Assembly (NCBI GenBank): GCA_009694585.1
Contig: SHUQ01000007.1
Coordinates: 1 to 38,600 of the forward strand
Direction: 5' to 3'
DNA length: 38,600 bases
Origin: Candidatus Nanopelagicales bacterium
Lineage (GTDB): Bacteria; Actinomycetota; Actinomycetes; S36-B12
Shown here: one piece after another, positions 9,933-19,151 of the stretch
Layout: every line of letters begins with the position of its first letter
How positions within the stretch are numbered: the first letter of the stretch is position 1
Position numbers and translations under genes: made by a program
The notes under the pieces: generated by a model
Database searches by the model: none
Told to the model about the DNA's origin: nothing
The model's input: only the letters and a program-made list of their open reading frames with translations

Positions 9933-11042
9933 TTGCCGGCCATTAATTCACAAATGACCCCGCCCAGTCTGGCCGAGGTTGGTACCTCGGCCGCGGCCAG
10001 CGTTGGTGTGCCCGGTTACACCGATTCACTTGGGCTAGGGGAGGTCCAGCATGTGGTGATCTGCCTAATTGATGGACTTGGCTGGCGTTCACTTATCGAA
10101 TTTGGGGCGCATGCACCCGCGCTGATAGCAATTGGAGGCCGCCCATTGCATTCGGTTTTCCCGACAACAACTCCGACGGCACTTGGTTCACTGGGCACCG
10201 GGCTATTGCCCGGAACCCACGGACTGGTGGGAGCCACCTTCTTCCTGCCGGAAACACAATCGGTGTTGGCGCCACTTCGTTGGAAAACCGATCCACTTCC
10301 ATTAATGGTGCAACCGGAGACGACGGTCTTTGAACGGGTTGCCCGCCACGGAGTTCAGATGATTACCGTAGCCCCCGCGAAGTATGAGTTTTCCGGGCTC
10401 ACTACTGCGGCCCTGCGGGGCGGGACCTATCGATGCGCGGAAGATATTGCCCAAAGAGTTAGTGGCCTGCAAGCTGCAATCTGTGGAGCCAAGAAGTCAT
10501 ACACGTATGTCTATTGGTTTGAACTTGACCGGATCGGTCACAAGTTTGGCGTCGGAAGTACACCTTGGGTGGCTGGGCTAGTGCGCGCCAATGTGCTCGT
10601 GGATCAGTTGTCACAGCAATTGCCACCTAATGCCGCAATGATTGTCACGGCCGACCACGGGATGATCAACTGCGAAGTCGGCGACCACATTTCAATTGAG
10701 CAGCACCAAGAGTTGAACTCGGATTTGAAATTGATCGCCGGCGAGCCTCGGGCGCGGCACCTATATACCCACCCAGGTGCCGCTGAAACGGTAGCTCACC
10801 GTTGGTCGCAGTATTTGGGTTCGAGGGCGAAAGTTTTCACTCGAGACCAGATTATGGAGTCTGGTTGGCTCGGACCCACCGACCTTGAGCTAGTCGATCG
10901 AATCGGAGATGTGGTGTGCATCGCTGAAGGTGCCACGATGTTGACGAGTTTGGTTGATGCCAAAACTTCGTCCCTTATTGGCCAGCATGGTGCACTAACC
11001 CCCGCTGAACTTGAGATCCCCGGTCTCATAATTCGGACTTGA
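9933..11042 (+). CDS. Alkaline phosphatase / nucleotide pyrophosphatase-superfamily protein
   Basis: VVICLIDGLGWRSL, SVFPTTTPTALGSLGTGLLPGTHGLVG, YVYWFELDRIGHKFG, MIVTADHGMI. Confidence 0.88.
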   Translation: MPAINSQMTPPSLAEVGTSAAASVGVPGYTDSLGLGEVQHVVICLIDGLGWRSLIEFGAHAPALIAIGGRPLHSVFPTTTPTALGSLGTGLLPGTHGLVGATFFLPETQSVLAPLRWKTDPLPLMVQPETTVFERVARHGVQMITVAPAKYEFSGLTTAALRGGTYRCAEDIAQRVSGLQAAICGAKKSYTYVYWFELDRIGHKFGVGSTPWVAGLVRANVLVDQLSQQLPPNAAMIVTADHGMINCEVGDHISIEQHQELNSDLKLIAGEPRARHLYTHPGAAETVAHRWSQYLGSRAKVFTRDQIMESGWLGPTDLELVDRIGDVVCIAEGATMLTSLVDAKTSSLIGQHGALTPAELEIPGLIIRT

Positions 11043-11079
11043 TCGCGGTTCTGTTACCCCGATATGGCAGCATGACGCC

Positions 11080-11574
11080 GTGGCCGAGCTAATATTCTTC
11101 GCGGGCACCATGGACTGCGGTAAATCCACCTTGGCACTTCAGACCGACCACAATCACTCGTCAAGGGGTAGATTCGGCTTGGTGTTCACCAGGTTAGATC
11201 GAGCTGGTGAGTCGGTGTTATCGAGTCGGCTTGGGCTAAGTGTTACTGCCATAGAGGTTACTGAGTCCCTTGATATCCGTGCGCATCTTGTTGACGCACT
11301 TTCGCGGGGCGATCGAGTTCAAGTGCTGCAGGTTGAGGCACTGTGCTGGTGTGGGATGCGGGCGATTCACAATGCGCGAACCGTCGATGGCGTTGTGGTG
11401 GTCGAAGGTAGCCAGGTAATGGTGGGCGATGTAGGCGAAGGGGTCGGCGCCCGGATTGATATCCCCGTGGTCTCATACGAGGTGCTATGCCGCCGTCACT
11501 ACCGCGCCCGGAAAACGGCGCTAAGTGCGGGAGTCGAGCATATGTCACGCGAGCCACTGCCCTTTGAGGCTTAG
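11080..11574 (+). CDS. tdk: Thymidine kinase with internal in-frame deletion (catalytic segment missing)
   Basis: P-loop FFAGTMDCGKSTLALQ and C-terminal VLQVEALCWCG...EGSQVMVGDVGE...YEVLCRRHY match actinobacterial Tdk. The segment expected between RGDRV and RVQVLQVEALCWCG (containing DEAQF) is absent; 164 aa in total. Confidence 0.9.
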   Translation: MAELIFFAGTMDCGKSTLALQTDHNHSSRGRFGLVFTRLDRAGESVLSSRLGLSVTAIEVTESLDIRAHLVDALSRGDRVQVLQVEALCWCGMRAIHNARTVDGVVVVEGSQVMVGDVGEGVGARIDIPVVSYEVLCRRHYRARKTALSAGVEHMSREPLPFEA

Positions 11575-11597
11575 TTTTGGCTCTTACTGCTTGCTAA

Positions 11598-12344
11598 CTA
11601 AACGTCATCCCCACGAGTTGAACCAAAAAGGATTTCATCCCAACTAGGCACGCTTGCACGCTTACCTTTAGTTTTAGGCTTTGGTGCGGGTTTAGTTGGC
11701 CGATCATAACGTGGCCTGCTAACTGGTTCATCGATCGGGATCAAGACATCAAGGACTTGATCGTCAATCTTGACGTCGGTTTTCCTTGGGGCATCTGGTA
11801 CTGCAACCAGTCGCGGGCGCTCGACACTAGATTCATCGCTAGGTAGGGCATCGATAGTCTCGCCCTTGTTCGCATGGACGTTTACAATCGCGATTGGCTC
11901 ATCAATGATGTAGTCAAAAATCTGATCGTCGCTAACTCCCATGAGTCGACGTGCACTTTCGTCAAGGGGGTGAACGCTGCGGCCAACATTGTCATACGTC
12001 CACGAAGCATGTTGGGTTGCGCCATGGCCGGTGAAGGTAACCAGCACCACCCACTTAGAATCCGCGCGCCGGGCCGCATCCCATTCGATATCAGCGGCGC
12101 CATCGATTCGCAATGCCGCGGCCACGGCCTCACCTAGTGTTACCGAACTGCCGGTGCGTCGAATCTCGACCAGTTGCGCACGACTGGCCACGTATTCACG
12201 TTCGGCAAGCGGTGGGCCGGCGTAGCGCTGCACTTTCTCCAATGCCCAACCCGTCTGGGCAGCCACGATCTCCACAGAGGCTCCGGCGCGTACGCGGGCC
12301 TGAATCTCTTTGGGGCTGAGCGGTTCCAGAGCGAACTCCGTAGG
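11598..12344 (-). CDS. sepH: Septation protein SepH (DUF3071), N-terminally truncated; tracked start is GTG 12275
   Basis: SepH-like PTEFALEPLSPKEIQARVRAGASVEIVAAQTGWALEKVQRYAGPPLAEREYVASRAQ; C-terminal basic tail with PSWDEILFG. Homology runs 23 codons upstream of GTG 12275 to a TAA at 12345-12347 with no ATG/GTG/TTG in between. Confidence 0.75.
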   Translation of the reverse strand, partial: PTEFALEPLSPKEIQARVRAGASVEIVAAQTGWALEKVQRYAGPPLAEREYVASRAQLVEIRRTGSSVTLGEAVAAALRIDGAADIEWDAARRADSKWVVLVTFTGHGATQHASWTYDNVGRSVHPLDESARRLMGVSDDQIFDYIIDEPIAIVNVHANKGETIDALPSDESSVERPRLVAVPDAPRKTDVKIDDQVLDVLIPIDEPVSRPRYDRPTKPAPKPKTKGKRASVPSWDEILFGSTRGDDV

Positions 12345-12419
12345 TTAGATGAAGATGTTAATGCTCAGAACTTAGCGCGCCCGGGTGCCCGCCGGGCGCA
12401 TAGGCCGCAACTTGCCTAG

Positions 12420-13715
12420 TTACATGTCGTCAGAGGCGAAGCTGCCGGGGGCCGGACCCGGTATAGGTTCGGTATTTAGCGCTGTGGTGGGGGGGCTCGG
12501 GCCATAATCTTTGACCGCCCCCCGGAGCCGCTTTTGGCCAAGGCATGCCACCAGGAAAGCCGCTGCGGCAGCGCTCACCCCAACGGCGAAACCGTGCCCA
12601 GCGCCCCCGCCGTCGATTACATAGCCGCCCAGGGCCACCCCGAGGGAAAACCCAACGGTGAGACCGGAGTTGATTAAGGTTAGGCCCTCGGTTAATTGCG
12701 CGTTGGGGACCAGCCGCTCTGCCAGACTAAAAATGGTTATTAAGACGGGGGCCACCAGCGCCCCGGAAATCATTGTGGTGAGTGAAATGGCAAACAGCGA
12801 AGACAAGAATGGGGTAGCTAGTAGCCCGATAGTCAAGGCGGCAGTTATGACAACCAATTGATTCGCTAAAGGTGCGCGAAAGTGTCTGGATCCAAACCAA
12901 AGGCCGCCAAACATTGAGGTGCTAGCCCACGCCGCTAGCAAGGGACCAGATAATCCTGGCGCACCGAGTTCGGCGGTAAAGGCGACAAGGGCAACCTCAA
13001 ATGAGCCAAAAATAGCGCCGGTGGTTATCGCAGCGAAGATCATCAACACGATACCGGGGTGACGAAAGGCTGAGGTGTGCGGTTCATGTGATTTGTGAAC
13101 CGGTGAGGGGGTTGGTTCGGTACCTCGTAAGCGGATCAGGAGAAATGTTCCGGTCAGGCCGATTACGATCGCCAAGATTATTGGCGCCGGGAGCGCGACT
13201 GAGATCGCGAGCCAGGCGGTAATAAGCGGACCGACAGTGAAAATCACTTCTTCTACGATGCTCTCGAGAGCGAACGCAGTGCGCAACTTCGGGGATGAAG
13301 TGGATTCGGCCCTGGAGATTACATAGGTCCAACGGGCTCGAACTGCTGGCCCGATAGCCGGCGAACATGCGCCCGCTCCTGCCACAAGAGCCGCCGATAA
13401 CGCGTAGGGCCAGTTCAGTTCCATACTGGTGATGAAAAGAGCTAGGCCGAGGCTTTCGCCGGTGATCAGCCACCCTAAGACTTTATGTTGCCCCAAGCGG
13501 TCCACTAATCGGCTGGACATGATCATGCCGACCGCCGCCGAGAGCGAAAATGCTGCTGACATCACCCCGGCGAGCCCGTATGAGCCAGTGCTGCCACTGG
13601 TGAACAGCAAGATCCCCAAGCCCACCATGGCCATCGGCAGCCGTGCGACTAGGCCTGTCGCCGAAAAAGCCAGAGCACCCGGTTCCCGCAAGACCTCGCG
13701 ATAAGAACTCATCAC
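12420..13715 (-). CDS. MFS transporter
   Basis: 12-TM-like hydrophobic pattern, LVDRLGQHKVLGW loop; conserved position beside sepH/suhB. Confidence 0.85.
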   Translation of the reverse strand: MMSSYREVLREPGALAFSATGLVARLPMAMVGLGILLFTSGSTGSYGLAGVMSAAFSLSAAVGMIMSSRLVDRLGQHKVLGWLITGESLGLALFITSMELNWPYALSAALVAGAGACSPAIGPAVRARWTYVISRAESTSSPKLRTAFALESIVEEVIFTVGPLITAWLAISVALPAPIILAIVIGLTGTFLLIRLRGTEPTPSPVHKSHEPHTSAFRHPGIVLMIFAAITTGAIFGSFEVALVAFTAELGAPGLSGPLLAAWASTSMFGGLWFGSRHFRAPLANQLVVITAALTIGLLATPFLSSLFAISLTTMISGALVAPVLITIFSLAERLVPNAQLTEGLTLINSGLTVGFSLGVALGGYVIDGGGAGHGFAVGVSAAAAAFLVACLGQKRLRGAVKDYGPSPPTTALNTEPIPGPAPGSFASDDM

Positions 13716-13774
13716 AAGGCGACGTTACCGCGGGGCGGTGTTTGCGTAAGTAGCCAACCCGGCAAGATAGGAAG

Positions 13775-14611
13775 ATGTGCACGGGCCAGGGTCAATCACT
13801 AGCTGAGGTACTAAGTACGCATGCCCTGCTGCCGTTAGCTTGGGAGTCCTCTTGGGAGGCCGCTCGTTTTCTGCGAGATGACCGCCCCGCGGATCTATTG
13901 ATCTATACGAAGTCAACATCCTCAGATTTGGTATCTGAGATGGATAAAGGTGCAGAGGATTTGCTGATTGCGGCTCTATTGGGTGATCGACCAACCGATG
14001 GTATTTTGGGGGAAGAAGGTGGTGAGCGATTTGGGACTTCTGGGGTGCGCTGGGTGCTAGACCCGCTCGATGGCACCGTCAATTACCTGCACCACATGCC
14101 GACCTGGGGAGTATCGGTTGCGGCCGAACAAGAGGGCGGCACGGTGATCGGCGTTGTTGTCACACCCGCCTTCGATGAAGCGTATATCGGCGTCAAGGGT
14201 GTGGGTGCGTGGGTTGTCAAGGGATCGACCGCAACCGCGATTCAGGTAAGTGGGTGCAGCCGGCTCATCGACGCAGTGGTGGCCACCGGTTTTGGTTATG
14301 CCGCGGAGCGCAGGAGGGCGCAGGGCCGGGTAGTACACCATTTGCTTTCTCAGGTTAGCGATATCAGGCGGATCGGGGCCGCGGTAATTGACTATTGCTG
14401 GTTGGCGCGCGGGCGCCTTGATGCCTATTACGAACGAGGGCTAAATACTTGGGATATTGCCGCCGGTGCCTTGATCGCTGCTGAGGCGGGCGCAGTAGTC
14501 ACCGGATTGCGAGACGAAGATATTTACGGATCCTTAATGATTGCCGCGGCACCGGCAATAGCCGATGAGCTTCGCGACTTCCTAATCGCGGCGGATGCTG
14601 ATCGGGAGTGA
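13775..14611 (+). CDS. Inositol monophosphatase family protein (SuhB-like)
   Basis: ILGEEGG, WVLDPLDGTVNYLHHMPTWGVSVA, GLNTWDIAAGALIAAEAG. Confidence 0.93.
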   Translation: MCTGQGQSLAEVLSTHALLPLAWESSWEAARFLRDDRPADLLIYTKSTSSDLVSEMDKGAEDLLIAALLGDRPTDGILGEEGGERFGTSGVRWVLDPLDGTVNYLHHMPTWGVSVAAEQEGGTVIGVVVTPAFDEAYIGVKGVGAWVVKGSTATAIQVSGCSRLIDAVVATGFGYAAERRRAQGRVVHHLLSQVSDIRRIGAAVIDYCWLARGRLDAYYERGLNTWDIAAGALIAAEAGAVVTGLRDEDIYGSLMIAAAPAIADELRDFLIAADADRE

Positions 14612-14613
14612 CT

Positions 14614-15132
14614 TCAACTTAGGAGGCGCAGTTCGGATGCATATTGGTGGACGTTGCGAACATAAATCGCCGCGGACGCCCGAAATGCTCCGTCCTCGAT
14701 TACCTCAAGAGTGATGGTCGCCGGTACGCCGAGTGCGCGCGCATTCGGTGGCACCACCAGGCCGTTAGGCACCATTGCGCAGGCTCCGACCAAGGCGTTG
14801 GGTCCGATAACGGCCCGGTGCAAAACGACAGAACCTGACCCGATTAGCGAATCATCATGTACCGTGCAGCCCTCAAGATGGGCGCCATGACCAATTACAC
14901 AGCGATCACCGACAATGGTGTTGAGATCGGAAGTGCAGTGCAAGATTGCGCCATCTTGGATAGAGGTTTGTGCGCCAATGACGATCATTCCGTGATCTCC
15001 GCGAAGCACGGCGCCGGGCCAGATGCTCGATTCCGGGCCCACCGTGACGGCGCCGATTATCACTGCCTGCGGGTGAATATAAGCCGACTTGTCAATATTT
15101 GGCGTCTGGTCGCCTAAGGCATAAATGGGCAT
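14614..15132 (-). CDS. Gamma-carbonic-anhydrase-like hexapeptide-repeat protein
   Basis: Left-handed beta helix repeats: SSIWPGAVLRGDHGMIVIGAQTSIQDGAILH...VIGHGAHLEGCTVHDDSLIGSGSVVLHRAVIG. Confidence 0.88.
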   Translation of the reverse strand: MPIYALGDQTPNIDKSAYIHPQAVIIGAVTVGPESSIWPGAVLRGDHGMIVIGAQTSIQDGAILHCTSDLNTIVGDRCVIGHGAHLEGCTVHDDSLIGSGSVVLHRAVIGPNALVGACAMVPNGLVVPPNARALGVPATITLEVIEDGAFRASAAIYVRNVHQYASELRLLS

Positions 15133-15289
15133 AGGGAGCAGGTTACCGTGCGGCCTACGAACCCAGCGTCACACTTGCGGACCTGATGGGGCACAATCTG
15201 CGCACGAGGCGCCCTGTTTTGGGAATCAGGAATATCGTCGGGTGTGCTTTTGGTCGGGCAGGTGAGGGCATGTAGGGGAAGAAGGAACC

Positions 15290-15586
15290 GTGGCAACCGA
15301 TTACGACGCACCGCGCAAGACAGACGAAGAACTCGCTGAGGACAGCTTAGAAGAGCTAAAGGCCCGGCGGGTTGACAAGTCATCTTCGGTTATCGATGTT
15401 GATGAGACCGAACTGGCGGAGAATCTAGAACTGCCAGGTGCTGACCTATCGGATGAGAGCTTGACGGTGCGCGTAGTGCCAAGGCAGTCCGATGAGTTCA
15501 CCTGTGTGCGTTGCTACCTAGTGCAGCACAGCAGCCAGATGGATCATGAGGGCAAGGCCGGGCCAATTTGTAAAGAGTGCGCTTAG
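15290..15586 (+). CDS. DUF4193 family protein
   Basis: MATDYDAPRKTDEE...DEFTCVRCYLVQHSSQMDHEGKAGPICKECA; typical zinc-ribbon end. Confidence 0.92.
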   Translation: MATDYDAPRKTDEELAEDSLEELKARRVDKSSSVIDVDETELAENLELPGADLSDESLTVRVVPRQSDEFTCVRCYLVQHSSQMDHEGKAGPICKECA

Positions 15587-15894
15587 TCCATTGGATTAGT
15601 TGCACCAAGGTGATTGGTGACTCGATAAGCCACCACTTCCGCGCCGGCAGCTATAGCTGCTGTCACGGTGGCCCATAAAAGCGCCTTGCCGAATGGCACA
15701 CCAGGATCATTGGAACGTGGGGCATCTTTGCCAGTGAGACTGCGATAGCTAGCGGTGATGACCTTACGAACGATCATGGTGGCACCAATCGCCACCAAAG
15801 GGGCTATCAGATGAACCATTGGGTTCACGTGGACTCCCGGCTCGAGTGCCCCTTGTTCTGACATCTTTGCTCCATTCGAGTTGCTGCTCATCAT
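15583..15894 (-). CDS. DUF4235 family membrane protein
   Basis: Two hydrophobic helices; RSNDPGVPFGKALLWATVTAAIAAGAEVVAYR. Confidence 0.75.
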   Translation of the reverse strand: MMSSNSNGAKMSEQGALEPGVHVNPMVHLIAPLVAIGATMIVRKVITASYRSLTGKDAPRSNDPGVPFGKALLWATVTAAIAAGAEVVAYRVTNHLGATNPMD

Positions 15895-15900
15895 CTGATG

Positions 15901-16356
15901 CTAACCAACCAAGTTATCCGGCTGAAGTGCGGCTGCAAGTCGCGCTGGATCCTTGGTGCTCAACAGCCAGGCCGGATGCGGATCAAGTTCATCAATTAAG
16001 TGCACCAGCACACCCCCACTCGTCCGCCACGGCCGTACCAGCAGGTAACGCGTCGCGATATTTTGTGCTGCTCGCGTTTGCATGCCGTCTAAAGCTTCAA
16101 TATTCCCCAGGAAACTTCTGGAGATAGTGGCGCGCCCAGCTCGAAGTTCTCTTGTACTGACCGCGATCACGGGTGCTCCGAGGAACAGCCCGGCACCGCT
16201 TAGGGATCCAACTATAAGAAAAACAAGCCAGCCCTGAACTGGTGAGTACGCGGCACCGACCGCGATCGCAAACATCGAGATCAGTGCCAAAGCGAGGAGA
16301 AAAACCCACAATGAAGGGAGCAACCGTTCGCGGAACAGGTACTCCTGAGTCTTCAT
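15901..16356 (-). CDS. DUF3093 family membrane protein
   Basis: ERLLPSLWVF...LRPWRTSGGVLVHLIDELDPHPAWLLSTKDPARLAAAL-type pattern. Confidence 0.85.
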   Translation of the reverse strand: MKTQEYLFRERLLPSLWVFLLALALISMFAIAVGAAYSPVQGWLVFLIVGSLSGAGLFLGAPVIAVSTRELRAGRATISRSFLGNIEALDGMQTRAAQNIATRYLLVRPWRTSGGVLVHLIDELDPHPAWLLSTKDPARLAAALQPDNLVG

Positions 16357-16397
16357 GCTCTGAGTCTGCCACGTGTACTCGCCGGTAGAGTCTGCCT

Positions 16398-16985
16398 ATG
16401 CGCTCAACTCACGCACCTGTTGGTTCCCTGCTGCCAGAACGGCTACCGAGCGCCCCGGAGCCCGGTTCCCCTATTCCCTCGCACTACCGTTGGTGCTTTG
16501 GTTGCGGAAGTGACCATCCAACCGGGCTGCATATGCGCATAACAGCCGGTGCAGGACTGCGGGTAATAGGCAATTTCAGGGTGACCGAACACCACCAAGG
16601 GGCGCCTGGACTTGCCCATGGCGGCCTACTGTCGGCTGCGATCGATGAAGTTCTCGGTTCACTCAATTGGTTACTTGGCGAGCCGGTTGTCACTGCCTCG
16701 CTGTCGATGGATTTCTTACGTCCGGTGCCGGTTGGTTCGGTACTGCACATCGAGGCAGAAGTCACCGGGGTAGCACGACGTAAGGTCTACACAAGTGCTG
16801 TTGGCAGACTCGATGATGCCGGTGGCGATATCGCGGTGTCGGCATCGGCCCTTTTCATGCAAGTTCCAATTGCACATTTTATGAAGTTCGGCAATAAGGA
16901 GCAGGTGGAACTAGCGATAGCGGACCGAGCCTCGGGTGGCCCGTCCTGGCGTACCGGTGGGCACGATGTTGAGGTGAACCCGTGA
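16398..16985 (+). CDS. PaaI-family hotdog thioesterase
   Basis: HYRWCFGCGSDHPTGLHMRI, HQGAPGLAHGGLLSAAIDEVLG, TASLSMDFLRPVPVG. Confidence 0.88.
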   Translation: MRSTHAPVGSLLPERLPSAPEPGSPIPSHYRWCFGCGSDHPTGLHMRITAGAGLRVIGNFRVTEHHQGAPGLAHGGLLSAAIDEVLGSLNWLLGEPVVTASLSMDFLRPVPVGSVLHIEAEVTGVARRKVYTSAVGRLDDAGGDIAVSASALFMQVPIAHFMKFGNKEQVELAIADRASGGPSWRTGGHDVEVNP

Positions 16986-17446
16986 GTGTCGACGTGCGGC
17001 TACTAATCACCCGGTTGGACCCCGACTTACCGTTGCCAGCATATGAACACCCTGGTGACGCTGGCTTGGACCTACGTGCGCGTGCGGGGGTTAGCCTTGC
17101 GCCAGGTCAGCGGGCCATGGTGCCCACGGGGATAGCCATTGCCTTACCCCCTGGTTTTGCGGCATTTGTCCATGCACGAAGCGGTCTAGCACTTCGAGCC
17201 GGGTTGGGCGTGGTGAATGCGCCAGGTGTCATTGACGCCGGATATCGGGGCGAGATTGGCGTGATTTTGATCAACCACGACCCCACCGAGATCATTGAGT
17301 TATCGCGTGGCGACCGTATTGCGCAACTGGTAGTCCAGCAGGTAGCGCGAGCAATTGTCGATGAGGTAGTTCAGTTGCCCGGTAGTCACCGAGGCGGGGG
17401 CGGATTTGGTTCTACCGGGGGTTCCGCGGGTACGGTGTTGCCATGA
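16982..17446 (+). CDS. dut: dUTP diphosphatase
   Basis: DAGLDLRA, HARSGLALRAGLGVVNAPGVIDAGYRGEI, GDRIAQLVVQ, GGGGFGSTG. Confidence 0.96.
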   Translation: MSVDVRLLITRLDPDLPLPAYEHPGDAGLDLRARAGVSLAPGQRAMVPTGIAIALPPGFAAFVHARSGLALRAGLGVVNAPGVIDAGYRGEIGVILINHDPTEIIELSRGDRIAQLVVQQVARAIVDEVVQLPGSHRGGGGFGSTGGSAGTVLP

Positions 17447-18057
17447 GTTCGCGACCGTTGGGCCCTTGGGACGAAACCGAGATCGATTTCTCCGACGGCA
17501 TTGAAAGGCTAGATCTTGGCGGGTTGCTGGTTAAAGCGACCCCGGGTGTCGATGTTCAAGTGCAAGCAGATGAGGCAACTGGCGTGGTGACGCAATTGAC
17601 CTTTGCACAATCAGGAGCCGCGGTTCAAGTGCAGCCTTATGCGGCCCCCAAATCTGGCGGAATGTGGAACGACGTCCGCGGTCAGATCAAAAGTTCGATC
17701 ACCAAGGCCGGTGGTCTGGTCGAGGAAGTCACCGGACCATTTGGCATTGAATTGCAGACGCAGGTAACCGGCGCTGACGGCAAAATGCAGCCAGCGCGAT
17801 TCGCCGGTATTGAAGGTCCGCGGTGGTTCGTGCGTGCGGTTTTCCTTGGTGCCGCTGCGAAGACGGGGGAGCAGTCTGCCATCTTCGAAGGTGTGGTTCG
17901 TGATCTAGTAGTGGTCCGTGGGGGCGAAGCAATGGCCGTTGGCTCGCCCATCCCGATGAAACTCCCGAATGCACCTGCACCCCCTCAAATTCTGCCTGAT
18001 GGTCGTCCCGTCTTGGCCCCATTTGTGCGTGGCCCGGAGTTGACCGAAACTCGATAA
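17443..18057 (+). CDS. DUF3710 family protein
   Basis: RPLGPWDETEI start and conserved position after dut; GPRWFVRAVFLG. Confidence 0.9.
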   Translation: MSSRPLGPWDETEIDFSDGIERLDLGGLLVKATPGVDVQVQADEATGVVTQLTFAQSGAAVQVQPYAAPKSGGMWNDVRGQIKSSITKAGGLVEEVTGPFGIELQTQVTGADGKMQPARFAGIEGPRWFVRAVFLGAAAKTGEQSAIFEGVVRDLVVVRGGEAMAVGSPIPMKLPNAPAPPQILPDGRPVLAPFVRGPELTETR

Positions 18058-18105
18058 AGCGCGGTCAATGTGCGTCTAGGCCCGCCCTACGGCTAATCTG
18101 TTCAA

Positions 18106-18471
18106 GTGAGCAAGATTGCAGAGCGTTGGCGCACCTGGACTCGCAGCCAATCCGATGTCGAAGCTGCCGAACTCCAAGAGGAGATGCACGATGTTGGTGT
18201 CGTGCCAATCCGAACATGTGAGCACGGGGCCTTGGTTTCGGTTACAGGCACCGTTCGGGTGATTACGTTTCGCCCTAAGTCGACAACACCGGCATTGGAA
18301 ATTGAGTTATATGATGGCTCGGGGTGTGTCAACGTCATCTGGCTTGGACGTCGCCGTATACCTGGGATCGAGACCGGGCGCCGCATGGTGGTCACGGGCC
18401 GATTGACTTGTTCGCCAAGGGTCAAGGTCATCTATAACCCCCGCTATCAACTACTTCCGACGGCGGGTTAA
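18106..18471 (+). CDS. OB-fold nucleic acid binding domain protein
   Basis: VSVTGTVRVITFRPKSTTPALEIELYDGSGCVNVIWLGRRRIPGIETGRRMVVTGRL; conserved position. Confidence 0.85.
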   Translation: MSKIAERWRTWTRSQSDVEAAELQEEMHDVGVVPIRTCEHGALVSVTGTVRVITFRPKSTTPALEIELYDGSGCVNVIWLGRRRIPGIETGRRMVVTGRLTCSPRVKVIYNPRYQLLPTAG

Positions 18472-19145
18472 TGGTGAGCGAGCAAAACGAATCAACGCCG
18501 ATTGAGTACGAGACCAAGGCCGATGTGCGCGCGGAGACTGTGCTGCTTGAGCGGGCTATTGGCGGCTGGCGCGGCATTATCGACTCAGGCGTACCAACCG
18601 CGGTTTTCGTTGTCGGATATCTCGTCACTGGTCAAAATCTGGGTTGGTCGGTCGGCGTAGCCGTGGTGGCGGGTCTGCTAATTGCGCTTTGGCGCATAGT
18701 GCGCCGGGAACCACTACAACAGGTACTGGCGGGCTTTGCCGGGGTATTGATCTCGGCGCTGGTGGCAAAGTGGACCGGCCGGCCAGAGGCATATTTTCTC
18801 CCGGGCTTCCTACAAAATTTGGCATACGGATCAGCATTTCTTATTTCGATTGTCATCGGCTGGCCGCTACTTGGTGTGGTTTTGGGCTACTTCACGGGCG
18901 ATGGCACCGCGTGGCGACATGATCGCCCGCTCCGGAGGATTTATGCAGCAGCTTCGTGGATCTGGGTGGCTTTGTTCTTCGGGCGCCTTGCCGTGCAGGT
19001 ACCTCTCTATTTGCTGGGTGCGGTGGGCGCCTTAGGGGTGGTGAAGATCTTGATGGGGATCCCGCTGTATATCGCTGCCGCCTACTTTACCTATCGGCTA
19101 CTTGGGCCAATTTGGGCCAAGAAGCGCGCTTCCAAAAGCAACTAG
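18471..19145 (+). CDS. DUF3159 family membrane protein
   Basis: ERAIGGWRGIIDSGVPTAVFVVGYLVTG...PEAYFLPGFLQNLAYGSAFLISIVIGWPLLGVVLGY. Confidence 0.9.
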   Translation: MVSEQNESTPIEYETKADVRAETVLLERAIGGWRGIIDSGVPTAVFVVGYLVTGQNLGWSVGVAVVAGLLIALWRIVRREPLQQVLAGFAGVLISALVAKWTGRPEAYFLPGFLQNLAYGSAFLISIVIGWPLLGVVLGYFTGDGTAWRHDRPLRRIYAAASWIWVALFFGRLAVQVPLYLLGAVGALGVVKILMGIPLYIAAAYFTYRLLGPIWAKKRASKSN

Positions 19146-19151
19146 TGCCCG

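Noticed and set aside
12377-12399. GC hairpin gcgcccgg-gtgcccg-ccgggcgc between MFS and sepH
   Set aside because: Good 8-bp stem but no T-tract on the minus strand; possible terminator, not enough evidence.
14760-14900. Altered zinc-ligand spacing in the gamma-carbonic-anhydrase-like protein (GHGAHLEGC)
   Set aside because: From memory this variant is common in actinobacterial members of the family, so not specific to this window.
15133-15289. Gap before DUF4193 as a possible ncRNA or gene relic
   Set aside because: Checked the plus-strand frames and the listed minus ORF; nothing recognisable, probably a divergent promoter region.
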